Part shown: positions 42,023 to 53,228 of the stretch, piece after piece
Layout: each line of letters opens with the position of its first letter
Position numbering within the stretch: position 1 is the first letter of the stretch
Assembly: GCF_963678635.1 (NCBI RefSeq)
Contig: NC_087068.1
Coordinates: 54,398,213-54,462,212 of the forward strand
Length of the DNA: 64,000 nucleotides
Direction of reading: 5' to 3'
Source of the DNA: Symsagittifera roscoffensis
Taxonomy: Eukaryota; Xenacoelomorpha; Acoela; Convolutidae
Position numbers and translations under genes: made by a program
The notes under the pieces: model-generated
The model's input: the letters and a program-made list of their open reading frames with translations, nothing else
Told to the model about the DNA's origin: nothing
Database searches by the model: none

Positions 42023-44879
42023 TTAGAGGCCCTAATGATCGTTATTGTACTAGGGGGAAGGTGCGTACCCTCCGTCTAGTACTATTTAGCTTTTTAACTT
42101 AGTTAACACCGAAAATTCCGGGGGCCGGAGGGTTAGGTGGGAAATCTAGAGCCCGCTTGTCCTTAGGTCCCAGGACCAAAAACAATTAAATAGAAAGCGT
42201 AAAAACAAACAAAAATAGTGTATAACCAAGAAAAAGCCAAAAAATAAATTTATTTGAAAACAAAAAAGTACAAAAAAACAGTAAAAAAAATCCAAAAAAG
42301 ACCAAAAACAGTAAAAAAAAGCATAAAGTGACAGTTTATATGTTGTTTCCGGACGAGATGTGATCTGACCTTCCTATTTGTTGTTGTTGCAGATTGATTT
42401 ATATCGTTTCTGATAGAAAGATTGTGTGTTTTGGTGAAGGGTTGGATACCCTCCCTTGAGTGTAATTTGAGTATTTAAGCACGTTAATGGTGATTTTGCC
42501 GGTGGCCGGAGGGTAGAGTGGCAAGCTGACCGACGTGTTCCGCACTCAACAAGGACATCGGGGACAATATCCACAACGACTGTTGGGTATCATTGAAACA
42601 ATTTTGGTATCATTCGGGTACTATTTCATCAAAACTTAAGTGGTGGGGGTCACGATTGGCGCGGTCCGATTGTACCCTCCATCGATTACAAATTTCCGAG
42701 TTAAGGGTCTTAATTCGGGTATTTTGGTGCAAAGGAGGGTATAGTACTATTCATTAACGACTACTAAGAGGTTATTATCCTATCCTTATTACATATTACT
42801 TATCTCCTAATTAGACACAAGAAACACCCAAAATTTTGTCGAAAATTATCGATTTTCGACCAAACTGTAGACCCCCAAACTTTTGGATATCCGAGCTTTT
42901 CCGAACAGCAAAAAGCTTTTATATAGGGAGTAGCTACGTAGTTCGATCCCCCTAACTAAAGAAACCGCGTGAGAAAAGGTTCAGTAAAAGTTTGAAAAAA
43001 CCAAAATTTTTCGATCAAATTTTTGATAATTTTCTGAAATTTGTCAAAGTGTTTTGGGGATCGAGTTTTTGAATTTTTAGAGTTAGAGTAACAAAGTTTT
43101 TTGTGTTAGGAGCGTGCTAACATAAAGTGCTCGGCTGCCAGAAAAATTCTTGAGTAACCCTCCGATTAGCTCCGTAGATAGAGCTAACGACTTAAGAATT
43201 GGAAAAGGAAGGAATCGGAGGGTCCAAATTTTATAGTTATTGGCCAAATTTTTGTCTCCAAACCAATTTTGGTCCGGTTTTTTGCATAATTCCAGTGCCT
43301 TACAGGGCTACTACGCTTGTTTCAATTATTTTTAGGCACTTTCAATAGGAATTGCGGAAAAAGTTTCTCAGAACCTACATAGGTGGTGAAAAAAGGCCAT
43401 TTGGACAAACACGTTTTTGGCAATTTCTCAAAGACTAGCCAACCGATCGGGATAATTTTGGTACCATAAGTCGACGTTTTGGACCACTTTTTCGGACCGC
43501 AACCGTTTTTGGGTTGATAATCACGGAAAAGAAAATTTTTTTTTTAGAATTGGTTGGTTCGGAGGGTCCAAATCACAGGTAACCCTCCGGGCGGCAGAAA
43601 ATTTTATCAAAACAACTTTTATCCTGCTGGGAAGGTTGACCGTGTCAGCCAACCTGGTTTTAAGCAAGTTAAACCGCATTCAGAGGCTTTACTGCGGTAA
43701 ATTAACAATTTTTTTGATTTTTGCGGAACCCTCCGGAGTAACCCTCCGGAGTGACTTAAGCCCTTTAGCAACCCTCCTTAGTGGGGATTTTCCACGAGAC
43801 CCTCCGAAGGAGTTAAAAACAACACCCCATAGGGAATTTAGCTTGTTTTGACGCTTTCTTAAGCTAGTTGAAGGCCCTTTTCAAAACCTTGAAAATTTTG
43901 GAAGAGCCCTCCGAGGTAACCCTCCGGAGCATATTAAGCCTCTTGTTGACCCTACTTAGTAAGTTAAGGGGGACCCTCCGAAGTCTCTTGGGTGACTAAG
44001 GTACCCTCCGAAGTGACCCTCCGGAATAGGCTAAGTGTCTTAACAACCCTCCGAAGTAACCCTCCGGAGTGTCTTAAACCTTCTAACAACTTTCCTTGTT
44101 AGAAACTTGAGGAAACCTTCTGTGGCAATTTGGGAAACGGAAAATATCCATTTAATTAAGATCATATTAGGATATTAGGCGTGCTTATTAGGATCATAGA
44201 AGCCCATTTTGAACCGGAAATTCGTGATCCACTTTGGATTCTAGATCGGATGTATCAGAAGTACCCGAACAAAAAAATTTTTTTGATTGTGATTTTGGTT
44301 GTGTGGTTGCATTGAGCTACTTAATAGGAAAGTTCGGGCAATCCGGGAACAAATAAAGGAAGACCTCGTTGAGTGTATTAGGCAAATACACACTCACTTG
44401 AGAAGACTGTGTCCTGGGCTTCGTTCTTTCGGATCGTTCCGATTGAGGGAAGTCTTTTTCTTTAAGTTTTATTGATCTGTTTCTGAAACATCACTGCTTT
44501 TTACCAAAGATTGTTTGATTTTAACAAAGCAGTGACTTGATAAATTGTGTGGCGATAAATTGATACTGACGAAAGATCGCTGTCATCTGTAGGATATCCT
44601 TATCTGATTATCGATTGTGTTTTGTGTGTTGATTATATCTTGTGAAAATTTTGTGATACTGTTATACTATACAACAGGGTTGAGTTAGCATTATATCAAT
44701 ACTGAGCAGGCCCTGTGTGTAACTTTAGCTGAATCGCTAAGATTGTCATTGAGAAATCTAAGAGACATTTTTGATACCTACGAGATCGAAGAGGCAGCGT
44801 TAAGTAATTTAACTTGAACTTGTTGCGGTACGCGTGCATCGCCATTAAATAATAGGAATATTGTTATTTGTCACAAAGT
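42023..44879 (+). other. Element C leader with A-rich tract and CCTCCGGAG repeats
   Basis: No gene; short open frames have no homologue in B. An A-rich tract lies at 42,176-42,325. From about 43,560 to 44,080 the motif ACCCTCCGGAGT or ACCCTCCGAAGT recurs more than ten times, often in pairs and within a more irregular array; CTCCGGAG is self-complementary. Unrelated to the repeats of the B leader. Confidence 0.7.
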
Positions 44880-46056
44880 ATGCAGCGCAGGGACTCGTTA
44901 GGATCTACTAGTAAGATTCCCGGGCTGAGCAAGGGCAGCACGCAAAAATTTAAAACTAGGCGTAGCCAGTCCTCGTTTAGCAGCGCCTCCGACGTGTTTG
45001 CCGAAACCGAATCGACTAAAGGTCAACCTGATCTTTCAGTGAGCGAAATGAAACTAAGGAGCGATAAAAACCTCGATGGCGATCAAGGGCGGAGCGCCGA
45101 GGCCGGACCCGCGAGCGAGACGCTTGTGGACCCCTTTGACGAAGGAGAACGGACGCTTATTCGACCCGACTTTGAGCCGAGCGAAGACCTCGAGCGGGAG
45201 GAAGTTGAGAGGACGGAGGAGACCTCGGAGCGTTCCGAGGTCGAGCCGCGAGAGGAAGTGTTATTCAGGGGAATGTCCAAATTGGACATCAAGAGTCATA
45301 GGTGGAGGAGAAAAAATTCACATTCAGCTAATACCCACTCATCTCTGGCCAAGCAGAGCAACAACGCGATGATGTCGAGTATAAGCCCGAGTGAAGAACA
45401 ACCGGGTTCGAAGGCCAAGAAGAGTTGGAAGTCTTTGTACGATGAGCGCATGGCGTCACTACGAACCTAAGGTTTATCTTCCAGTTATGACTACCCGGAG
45501 ATAACCCATCCGGATGTGAACTTCACACCGTGCCCAAGGAACGACATGAGCAGGAAGGCGTCGTCCGCCTCGCCGGCCAGGCCCATGTCAGATGGGATAA
45601 CGATGGGAGCGTCATCAACGTTCGACAGATTGATGACGTCGATGAGCAAGCAAAAAGGCGGTGCGTCATCAAGCACCAGGCTGCAGCCGCAGTTGACCTC
45701 ATCTAATTGGGGCCCCTGGCGACATAAGTGACATGTTCGCTGGTGTAATGAATGGTCTGGATGAACTGAGACGGGACATGACTAAGAGAATAGATCAGGT
45801 TGACGAGAGAGCTCACCAGGGTCGAGAGAATCTGAGAGATGAACTAACGCACGCGAAGTCGCAGGCGAGGGTTGATCAGGCTCAATTGATTCGCAACACC
45901 GATCAATGCCTGGCGGAGAGCCTGGCACAGGCAAACAAGGAGTCACAGGAAAGAGAGGCTAGGATGACGAGAGAGATCGAGCGATTGTTGAACGATCATG
46001 ATAGTACCTACGCCCACGCGATGACTAGCCTGGAGAAAAGGTTAGATGCCAAGTGA
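44880..46056 (+). pseudogene. gag: Element C: Gag N-terminal region
   Basis: ATG at 44,880. About 197 codons of basic then acidic low-complexity sequence to an in-frame TAA at 45,468-45,470. The same frame continues to 45,731 (Ser/Met-rich). A shift then leads to an ATG-led coiled-coil segment at 45,733-46,056 (MNGLDELRRDMTKRIDQVDE, then heptads). Counterpart of 20,681-21,835 in B. Likely Gag assembly domain. Confidence 0.65.
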
Positions 46057-48440
46057 TCCTGAATGGGAGCAATTGGCAGGAGCGTTCCAACCCAAGGGAG
46101 CGCTCACGCCATGCGAATGATGGAGATGGTACGGGCAGCAATACCAGAGCCCAGCAAAACTCGAGAACGAACTACGAATCTAGGAACAAGGAGCGGCCAA
46201 GGGCAGCCCTGTCGAGGCCTGGCTGGACGAATCCGGTCCCGCCGGAGGCAGATGCTACCCCGGAGACAAGTTTGCCAACTGTGCCACAAGTCAGTTCAGT
46301 ACCAGATCCGACTAGAGTCTCACAGGACACAACGATGTATGCCTCGATGTTTGAGCCTCTGAACAGATCTCTCGAAACATTCATCACCAAACTCTCGAAG
46401 TCAACCGAGAGAGGAGAGAGGTCAAGAAGGACACTGAAAAAGCCGAAGTCATATAAAGACGAGTCAGACGGCTGCATTGATACTTGGATAGAGGTGATGA
46501 AGTTACACTTTGAGGAAGAGAGTCTCTCCAAGAAACAAAAATGCAGTGCGCTAACGAGCAACCTCGAGGGTACTGCACTAAGTTGTGTAATGGCGAAAAG
46601 AGCCAATGAGAGAGACAGCGCTCGCAAGATATTCGACATCCTGCTGAATCGTTTCGGCTCTGGAGTACAAGGGCACCAGGCTATGGTGAAGTTCGAAAAG
46701 AGGCGTCAAAGAGATGACGAATCCATAGACAAATTTTTGGACGACCTTGAATTGCTTAGGAGGAGAAGCAATCCCGATGAGAGAATATCCGAGCGAAACT
46801 TGGCGATTGCTTCGAAGTTCATGGACGGAGTAAAGAGTGAGGAGTTGAAGACGATGTTGGCCACACACTTCACCCTGTCACTTGACCAGGTACCCACGCC
46901 CGATGATTTGCGTATGAAGTCACGCGAGTACTTACGCATAAAACCGAGGGCGCAAAAAAACCGTTACATCAATTATGGTAACTATAGCGGGACGAACACT
47001 GGTGCGATCTCCAGTTGGTACAAACCTCGCGATGACATGGATAAGAGGAGGTCATGTGCCAATTGTGGTTCGATGGACCATCACGTTTCCGCGTGTTCTG
47101 CATACAAACAGAACATGAAGGCAATAGGCTACTTTCTCGATGACGTCGACGCGACCGACGAGCATCACGAAGAGTACGTCAGAGGGCTCATCATGAAATA
47201 TGGTCCGAGGTGTTTCTTCTGTAATTTGGAGGGATACTTCAAGTCGAATTGCACTCAATTTTGGGATGCAGTCGCGGACGCAAATCATCCCCGCCACGAC
47301 GAGGCGCTCTCGGGTGTCAAGGCCAGTCGAGCACGTTTGATGAACGAGGCCGAGTCTCGCAGAAAGGAGACGACACCGAGCACCTTTACGACTAAGAAGG
47401 TAAAGACACTAGCTGACGAGGTGGTAGCCTTGAACCTGGAGGCAGAATCGGCTAGCCCACTCAAAGTGGATTACGGTCTGGCGGCAAGGACAGCGTTGCA
47501 GAATGTCAAACAGGAGCTAGCCACGAAAGAAGTGGAGCAATGGGTAAGTTCGGAGCTGGAGAGCACGGATCTTCGGGAAAATTTCAATATTCTGGGTAAA
47601 ACGACGAAAATAGAAGACAAAGAGGAACCCAGGAAGCAGGGACTAAAACTGAACGTTATATCTGCGAGAACTTTCGGCATGACGAAGGAGGGGACGAAAA
47701 TAATGTCCATTATCTCAGTCGCAGGGCACCAGGTGGTTAAGAACTTGAGTGAACCATCCGAGATTACACTAGTCCACCTGGACATCTATGCCGACTACCT
47801 GAAGGAGAAAGGTCCCAAACTGGACTCCAGGGCAGTGCGAGCGCTGCTCACAATAGGAGATCCGAGGCTTATTAAAGTGGATGGACATTACATCGATGTC
47901 CATGGCCCTTACCCGATTCTAATGAATGTGGATGGCATCAATATCTACACAAAAGCTCACATAACTGATGCGAACGATCAGATTGGCCGGATATACATTG
48001 GTCAAGAGGAGCTGAAGGTTAGACGAATCGGACCAAATGCCATGCTCGAACAAGATGCGGTGCACATAGGTTGCGAGGCCGATCTGGCCGCACACGTGCT
48101 GGACGTGCAAGGCAGACAACTTTCAGTAAAGGGACTGCTAGACACGGGAGCAGTAGTTAGTGTCATGCCAGTCAAAACTTGGATCGACATGGGTTTCGAG
48201 AGGTCGGATCTCATACCGACAAACATCAGGTTGGCAGCTGCCAATCAGGGAGCGATCTATGTGACTGGACGAACCCCGATCATTTCACTGCAGCTCGGAG
48301 GAAGACATCTTTGGATGAGCTTCCTAGTAGTGGAGAATTTGGACGAATCCGATCAGTTCATCTTTGATGTCACGATCGATCTCAATGACGGGTTGATTAG
48401 GATCAAAGCTCCTGAGAGAAAGTATGAAAAAAACCCTTAA
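46053..48440 (+). CDS. gag-pol: Element C: Gag capsid, nucleocapsid and protease
   Basis: 795 codons in one frame, continuing from the preceding segment by frameshift. Capsid: CIDTWIEVMKLHFEE near 46,473 and ILLNRFGSG near 46,639. First knuckle CANCGSMDHHVSAC near 47,056 is canonical CX2CX4HX4C. The second, CFFCNLEGYFKSNC near 47,212, has Tyr in place of the zinc-ligand His. The protease has GLLDTGAVVSVMP near 48,133, but the second signature is lost: FIFDVTIDL near 48,358 lacks nine residues found in B (LGRDFIRNF). The frame ends soon after by a shift. Confidence 0.88.
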   Translation: MILNGSNWQERSNPRERSRHANDGDGTGSNTRAQQNSRTNYESRNKERPRAALSRPGWTNPVPPEADATPETSLPTVPQVSSVPDPTRVSQDTTMYASMFEPLNRSLETFITKLSKSTERGERSRRTLKKPKSYKDESDGCIDTWIEVMKLHFEEESLSKKQKCSALTSNLEGTALSCVMAKRANERDSARKIFDILLNRFGSGVQGHQAMVKFEKRRQRDDESIDKFLDDLELLRRRSNPDERISERNLAIASKFMDGVKSEELKTMLATHFTLSLDQVPTPDDLRMKSREYLRIKPRAQKNRYINYGNYSGTNTGAISSWYKPRDDMDKRRSCANCGSMDHHVSACSAYKQNMKAIGYFLDDVDATDEHHEEYVRGLIMKYGPRCFFCNLEGYFKSNCTQFWDAVADANHPRHDEALSGVKASRARLMNEAESRRKETTPSTFTTKKVKTLADEVVALNLEAESASPLKVDYGLAARTALQNVKQELATKEVEQWVSSELESTDLRENFNILGKTTKIEDKEEPRKQGLKLNVISARTFGMTKEGTKIMSIISVAGHQVVKNLSEPSEITLVHLDIYADYLKEKGPKLDSRAVRALLTIGDPRLIKVDGHYIDVHGPYPILMNVDGINIYTKAHITDANDQIGRIYIGQEELKVRRIGPNAMLEQDAVHIGCEADLAAHVLDVQGRQLSVKGLLDTGAVVSVMPVKTWIDMGFERSDLIPTNIRLAAANQGAIYVTGRTPIISLQLGGRHLWMSFLVVENLDESDQFIFDVTIDLNDGLIRIKAPERKYEKNP

Positions 48441-49284
48441 TAGGATCTTAATTAACCAGGCCAAGGTGCCGATTTTTCTGGATCGAAAAGTTAGATTAAA
48501 ACCAAACCAAGCCGTAGTAGCGACGTTTAGGATGAGGAACTCGAATGAACTCAGCAACGACAGACAGGTGTGTCTGGTACCAAATCCCAACAGTAAAAGC
48601 GCGGCTATTTTAGGAAGAAGCTTCTCACTCACTCAGAGCGGACTGTGTGTGAGTGTGTTGTTGAACACAGAAGCAACAACAGTGACAATACAGAGGGGAA
48701 AGAAACTTGGCTATGCTTTGCCTCTGAACACAGACTTTCAGAGTGTGGTGAAAATGAAAAAGTTTGATGTAACTAAATGTTCATTGCATGCGAACCAAGA
48801 ATGTATAATGAAGAGAGTAAATGAATTGAAATCTTCTAGGAAATTGTTTTCAATGCAGTCGGAAACAGATGATGGGCTGTCTAGTTGTTCCAGCTTTCCC
48901 GAGAGGCCGACAGAGACAGAGTTAGCAGCGAATAAACCGGTCCTACATGAGAGAGATCATTTGAAGGGTAAAATATCAGACAAGGAACTAGATTCGCTCA
49001 GAGCGGTGCTAAGTCGGAACGCAGACGTTTTTTCGAAATATAAGGCCGACATAGGTTGCTGTAATTTTGTAGAACACGAGATTGAGATAGAGGAGGGCTC
49101 GGTACCTCATAGGGAAGGGGCGAGAAGGATGACACCCAACAAGTCAGAAGCGTGTAGGAAGAAAATCGAGATGTTAATGGAGTACGACATGATCGAGCCG
49201 TCGAAGTGTCCGTGGGCTTGTGGCGTGGTCATGGCGAAAAAGAAAGGGGGCAACTCAGATTTTGTTGTGATTTCCGTTATCTGA
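48424..49284 (+). pseudogene. pol: Element C: Pol linker and start of reverse transcriptase
   Basis: Continues the polyprotein in a shifted frame: a protease-RT connector (KAPVFL-like KVPIFLDRKVRLK, LGRSFSLTQSGLCVSVLLN), then SSCSSFPERP, GCCNFVEHEIEIEEG and AEKKG-like catalytic entry (WACGVVMAKKKGG). A one-base gain in a G-run near 49,250 ends the frame. It preserves about 47 codons that B has lost between LGY and LSSC. Confidence 0.85.
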
Positions 49285-51584
49285 ACGCAGTGACTATAAA
49301 GGACGCATACCCGATTCCCCGCATCGATGAGAGCCTATCCAAGCTGGGAGACGTGAAGTTCTTCACGACGTTGGATCTGGGCTCTGCGTTCTGGCAAGTG
49401 CCACTCAGAAAGCAAGATCGAGAGAAAACAGGCTTTGCGTGCGAGCTGGGATTGTTCCAGTGGAAGAGGATGCCGTTTGGATTGTGCAACGCGACGGCCA
49501 CATTCCAGCGACTGATGGCCCAGGCACTCACAAGCGTCGTTAAGAGATACGGGAATCTCATCATGTGTTATGTCGATGATGTCGTGATTGCAACACCAAC
49601 CTTAGAAGACCACATAGAGAGGTTGGAGGAGGTGTTTTCTTGCATGAAGCAGGCGGGTCTGAAATGTAAGCCCTCTAAGTGTGAAATCCTCAGGGATTCC
49701 ATAAAGTATCTGGGCAGCCTGGTTGACAAACATGGAGTGAGACCAGATCCCGTAGCGGTTGAAGCGGTGCTGACCTGGAAGGCACCTAAAACAGATACCC
49801 AGCTGATGAGTTTTCTGGGGTTCGCTAATTATTATCGAGAGTTCATCAAGGGGTATGCTGACAAAATATACCCCATGCAGCGGCTGATGAGAAACAAAGG
49901 CAAAAAGTTCACTTGGACTGATGAGGCACAAGTTTCATTTGAGAACATCAAACGTGAACTTTGCGAGGCACCGGTCCTCGGCATGCCAACAGAGAAGGGG
50001 ATGTTCGTGCTGGACACGGATGCATCAGTGGTTGCGATATCGGGCACACTTCACCAGGAGCAGGAGTGGAACGGGAGAACGGTTCTTCGTCCGATAGCCT
50101 ACGGGAGTAAAGTCCTAAGTGATACTGAGATGAAGTACGGCGCGCCAAAAGCGGAGATGTTTGCGGTGATCACTTTCGTGGAAAAATACAGGGCCTACTT
50201 GGGGAGTGCTCCCTTCAAGTTACGTGTGGATAATCGTGCCCTTGCCTGGCTGAAAACCTATTCGTTGGACCAAAGTTATATTGGTCGTTGGATTGTGCGC
50301 CTGGATGGATACCACATGATCATAGAGCACCGTAACCGTGACAAGCACCAGAACGCAGATAGCCTCAGTAAAAAGACAGAATTCTATGACCGCCTCGAGG
50401 AGAAGCAGGCTAACCAATCAGAAATCAAAGACGGGTTTTCATTTCTGGACAAGGAAACCTACGACAAACTGCCACTTACTAGGTGGTTAGACAAGTCAGG
50501 GCATCCTATACCCGGACACCCTGACCTTCCAGTGGAAACGGCCGCGGAGATAAAGCTTTTAGCCAGAGGCGAGCCCATTCCGTTGAATCTGCTAGTCCGA
50601 TCCAATTTGGTACAGCAAGAACTTACCAGGCTGGGTATAAACAGCATGGCTCTATTGAACAGGACGGTGAACGTGGCGCCAGACGTCATGGGAAAGCTCC
50701 GTGACTTGTTGGACAGGGAAGTGGATAGGCATGATCGTGAGTGGATGGAGACCATGCAGCGGTTGACTGTCACCGAGAGAACAGAGAAGAGGCCAGTGTC
50801 CATTCGCAGCCGAGGCGTTGAACGGGATTGCAGGTCGATAGTCAACCAGCTGGTGAGCTCGATGCCGAAGGAGGTCTTGTTGAGAACTTCGTTCACTGAA
50901 TATGGGGCATGGAATCAGACCCAAGCCACTGAGGAAGTCGGGATCAAGTCGAAATCTAGCTTCGCGAGGGGAGGGCATTTCACGGATGCAAAGGAAGAAT
51001 ACGAGCCGAGCCCAGATTGTTCGTCCGGGGACGAGACAATGTCCGGGGAGTCTGATACCTTCGCGCCCGTCAAGGACGACTTGTCTGAGGAGTCAGACAC
51101 CTTTGAGCCCGTGCAGGACGGCTTGACCGGGGAGAGGTTGAGGAGACCACCTAGGGGCAGAATTTTGTCCGTGGAGTCGGATTCAAAGCGACCAATGGAC
51201 AGAGTTTTGTCCGGGGAGTCGAGAAACATCTCAGACAACTTGGAATATGATGTTGGGGAATCAGTCGGCTCAAGTGTTGACTCGAGGCCCCAGTCCTGGG
51301 ACAACACATCTGAAACAACTTCCAATTCCGATATGTCAGAGATCGCAATCCACTTGTTGTTGGTAGACTGGAAGCAGCGCGGGCTGGACCGAGAAACGCA
51401 TCAGGATCCAGACAGGGACAGATACACCTCAGATGAAGAGGGCACTGTGGTAGATGATGCCGCAGACGAGCTCGAGCTGATAGCAGTTTCGAAACGCCCA
51501 ACCAGGTTGCTGCCACATGGTACGGTCGTCCGTACCAATCTGGAACCATCTGTGCAGGAAGCGACGCCTTTGAAAAAGATATAG
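49206..51584 (+). CDS. pol: Element C: reverse transcriptase, RNase H and acidic linker
   Basis: RT blocks RFCCDFRYLN (49,256), TTLDLGSAFWQVPL (49,369), PFGLCNATATF (49,473) and YVDDVV (49,569) are all intact and free of the insertions seen in B. RNase H: DTDASVVAISG (50,016), AEMFAVI (50,152), VDNRALAWL (50,228). The linker from about 50,500 is long, acidic and carries repeated LSGES- or MSGES-type peptides encoded by GTCCGGGGAGT at 51,041 and 51,209. The first 17 codons are out of frame with the ancestral protein and are an artefact of the upstream shift. Confidence 0.92.
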   Translation: MSVGLWRGHGEKERGQLRFCCDFRYLNAVTIKDAYPIPRIDESLSKLGDVKFFTTLDLGSAFWQVPLRKQDREKTGFACELGLFQWKRMPFGLCNATATFQRLMAQALTSVVKRYGNLIMCYVDDVVIATPTLEDHIERLEEVFSCMKQAGLKCKPSKCEILRDSIKYLGSLVDKHGVRPDPVAVEAVLTWKAPKTDTQLMSFLGFANYYREFIKGYADKIYPMQRLMRNKGKKFTWTDEAQVSFENIKRELCEAPVLGMPTEKGMFVLDTDASVVAISGTLHQEQEWNGRTVLRPIAYGSKVLSDTEMKYGAPKAEMFAVITFVEKYRAYLGSAPFKLRVDNRALAWLKTYSLDQSYIGRWIVRLDGYHMIIEHRNRDKHQNADSLSKKTEFYDRLEEKQANQSEIKDGFSFLDKETYDKLPLTRWLDKSGHPIPGHPDLPVETAAEIKLLARGEPIPLNLLVRSNLVQQELTRLGINSMALLNRTVNVAPDVMGKLRDLLDREVDRHDREWMETMQRLTVTERTEKRPVSIRSRGVERDCRSIVNQLVSSMPKEVLLRTSFTEYGAWNQTQATEEVGIKSKSSFARGGHFTDAKEEYEPSPDCSSGDETMSGESDTFAPVKDDLSEESDTFEPVQDGLTGERLRRPPRGRILSVESDSKRPMDRVLSGESRNISDNLEYDVGESVGSSVDSRPQSWDNTSETTSNSDMSEIAIHLLLVDWKQRGLDRETHQDPDRDRYTSDEEGTVVDDAADELELIAVSKRPTRLLPHGTVVRTNLEPSVQEATPLKKI

Positions 51585-51593
51585 TGTGTCAAG

Positions 51594-53228
51594 TTGATGG
51601 ACGATGCTCATGCTCCGGAAATAATTAGTGGGCAAATGAACGTGGTAAAGACCTATTTGAAAGCCAGGTACAGGCTGTCGGATCTCCTAAGGGCTCAACG
51701 AAATGATAGAATGACGAGCAGTCTGAAGAGATGGATCGAGAATGGAGCACCTGACAAGGGAGACTTGGAAGAAGACAGCTACAAGATCTTGAAGCAATTC
51801 TACCTGAAGAGAAACGACTTGTTGTACCTGAACAAGGACGGAATCGTAGCCTGTAAACGTAAAGAGGAGGACAAGGTCCTTTATAAATATAATTCAATAG
51901 TGTTACCACAGTTGTACCAGACCGAATTGCTCTTTCGCTCACATGATCAGGTGGGCCATCAAGGCGTGGACAAAGTGTACAACAGGATACAGAAACGGCT
52001 CGAATGGCCGGGATTGAAGAAGGCTTGTGAGAAGTGGATCGCCGCATGCCTGTCATGTCAGCAGGCGAAGGATCCCAGGAAACTAAGGTTCCCCCTACAG
52101 TCAATAGAGTCGTCGGGTTTCAACGAAGTGGTGCAAATTGATCATCAGAAAATCTGCATGACGGCAACGGGCTATAATCAGGTGCTGGTAATGATCGACC
52201 ATTTTACGAAGTATGCGGAGGCAGCACCCTGCATGACAGCATCGGCGGAAGAAACATGCGATCATTTGATAAATGTGTGGATAGCGAGGCATGGCTGCCC
52301 CATCACGTTCCAATCGGACAATGGCAAAGCATTCGTGGGTGATCTCACGAAGGAGTTAATGAAAAGGTCGCAGGTAGCGCAGGCCCACTCGACCACTTAT
52401 CACCCGCAAACGAATGGCCTAGTCGAGAGGCAAAAACGCACACTGGTATCCATGCTGAGAGTCTATTGCTCGCGTTACATGGATGACTGGGACAAGCACT
52501 TGCCGCAAGTGATGGGTGCTTACAACAGCACGGAGCATTCCACCACGGGAATAAGTCCGCACATGATGCTAACGGGTCACGAAAAAACGCTCCCGTTGAC
52601 GTTTTTCTACCCTGAATATGAGGGGAAGAGAACAGCACCGCAAACGTACGTGCGGGATGTTATTAGAAGACAGCAGGACCTCAATGACTTATGCAGGAGG
52701 AACACGCAACAAGCGCAAATTAGACAAAAAAGGAGGTTTGATAAAAGGACAGCCGATGCGAAAGCCTACTCAGTTGGCGACTACGTCTGGGTGTTCCAGG
52801 AAGTGGTTCCACCAAAAGGAACCAAGAAATTATTAAAGAAATGGCGTGGTCCATTTCAGATAACAGAGATGCACCAAGGAGGTCGTTTTTATCGATTGAG
52901 CACTGGAAGAGCAGCTCATTACGAAAATATCAAACCACACAATGCCTCGTCAGAGGACTGGTGCATCCCGGCGGACATGCAAGAGGGAGACTATTTGATA
53001 GTGGATCCTGCTTGTGAAGTGAATGAAAGGGGTACTCGCGACAAAAACGACGGGAATGAGGTGGTGGACGATTGCGTTCTACCACTGGATCTGGAGTTGA
53101 CCGAGCGAGTAGAGGTGGACGATGAAACTCTACCTTATGCCGAGGAAGACTGGGACTGCCCGGAACAAATCGAAATTGACAAAGGAATACAGCCTGACTT
53201 TCCTCTCACCATGGAAACACGCCAGTGA
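51594..53228 (+). CDS. pol: Element C: integrase
   Basis: 544 codons. N-terminal helices, then an intact HHCC zinc domain (SHDQVGHQGVDK near 51,940; ACLSCQQAK near 52,046). Catalytic Asp in QIDHQK (52,137), second Asp QSDNGKAF (52,312), Glu in NGLVERQ (52,415). GPF motif in KWRGPFQI (52,842). The C-terminal 100 residues are acidic and continuous with the macrodomain extension after a frameshift near 53,200. As written, this is the most complete integrase in the window. Confidence 0.93.
   Translation: MMDDAHAPEIISGQMNVVKTYLKARYRLSDLLRAQRNDRMTSSLKRWIENGAPDKGDLEEDSYKILKQFYLKRNDLLYLNKDGIVACKRKEEDKVLYKYNSIVLPQLYQTELLFRSHDQVGHQGVDKVYNRIQKRLEWPGLKKACEKWIAACLSCQQAKDPRKLRFPLQSIESSGFNEVVQIDHQKICMTATGYNQVLVMIDHFTKYAEAAPCMTASAEETCDHLINVWIARHGCPITFQSDNGKAFVGDLTKELMKRSQVAQAHSTTYHPQTNGLVERQKRTLVSMLRVYCSRYMDDWDKHLPQVMGAYNSTEHSTTGISPHMMLTGHEKTLPLTFFYPEYEGKRTAPQTYVRDVIRRQQDLNDLCRRNTQQAQIRQKRRFDKRTADAKAYSVGDYVWVFQEVVPPKGTKKLLKKWRGPFQITEMHQGGRFYRLSTGRAAHYENIKPHNASSEDWCIPADMQEGDYLIVDPACEVNERGTRDKNDGNEVVDDCVLPLDLELTERVEVDDETLPYAEEDWDCPEQIEIDKGIQPDFPLTMETRQ

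Noticed and set aside
43636-43851. 71-codon frame in the C leader
   Set aside because: No homologue in B; lies within repeat-rich non-coding leader.
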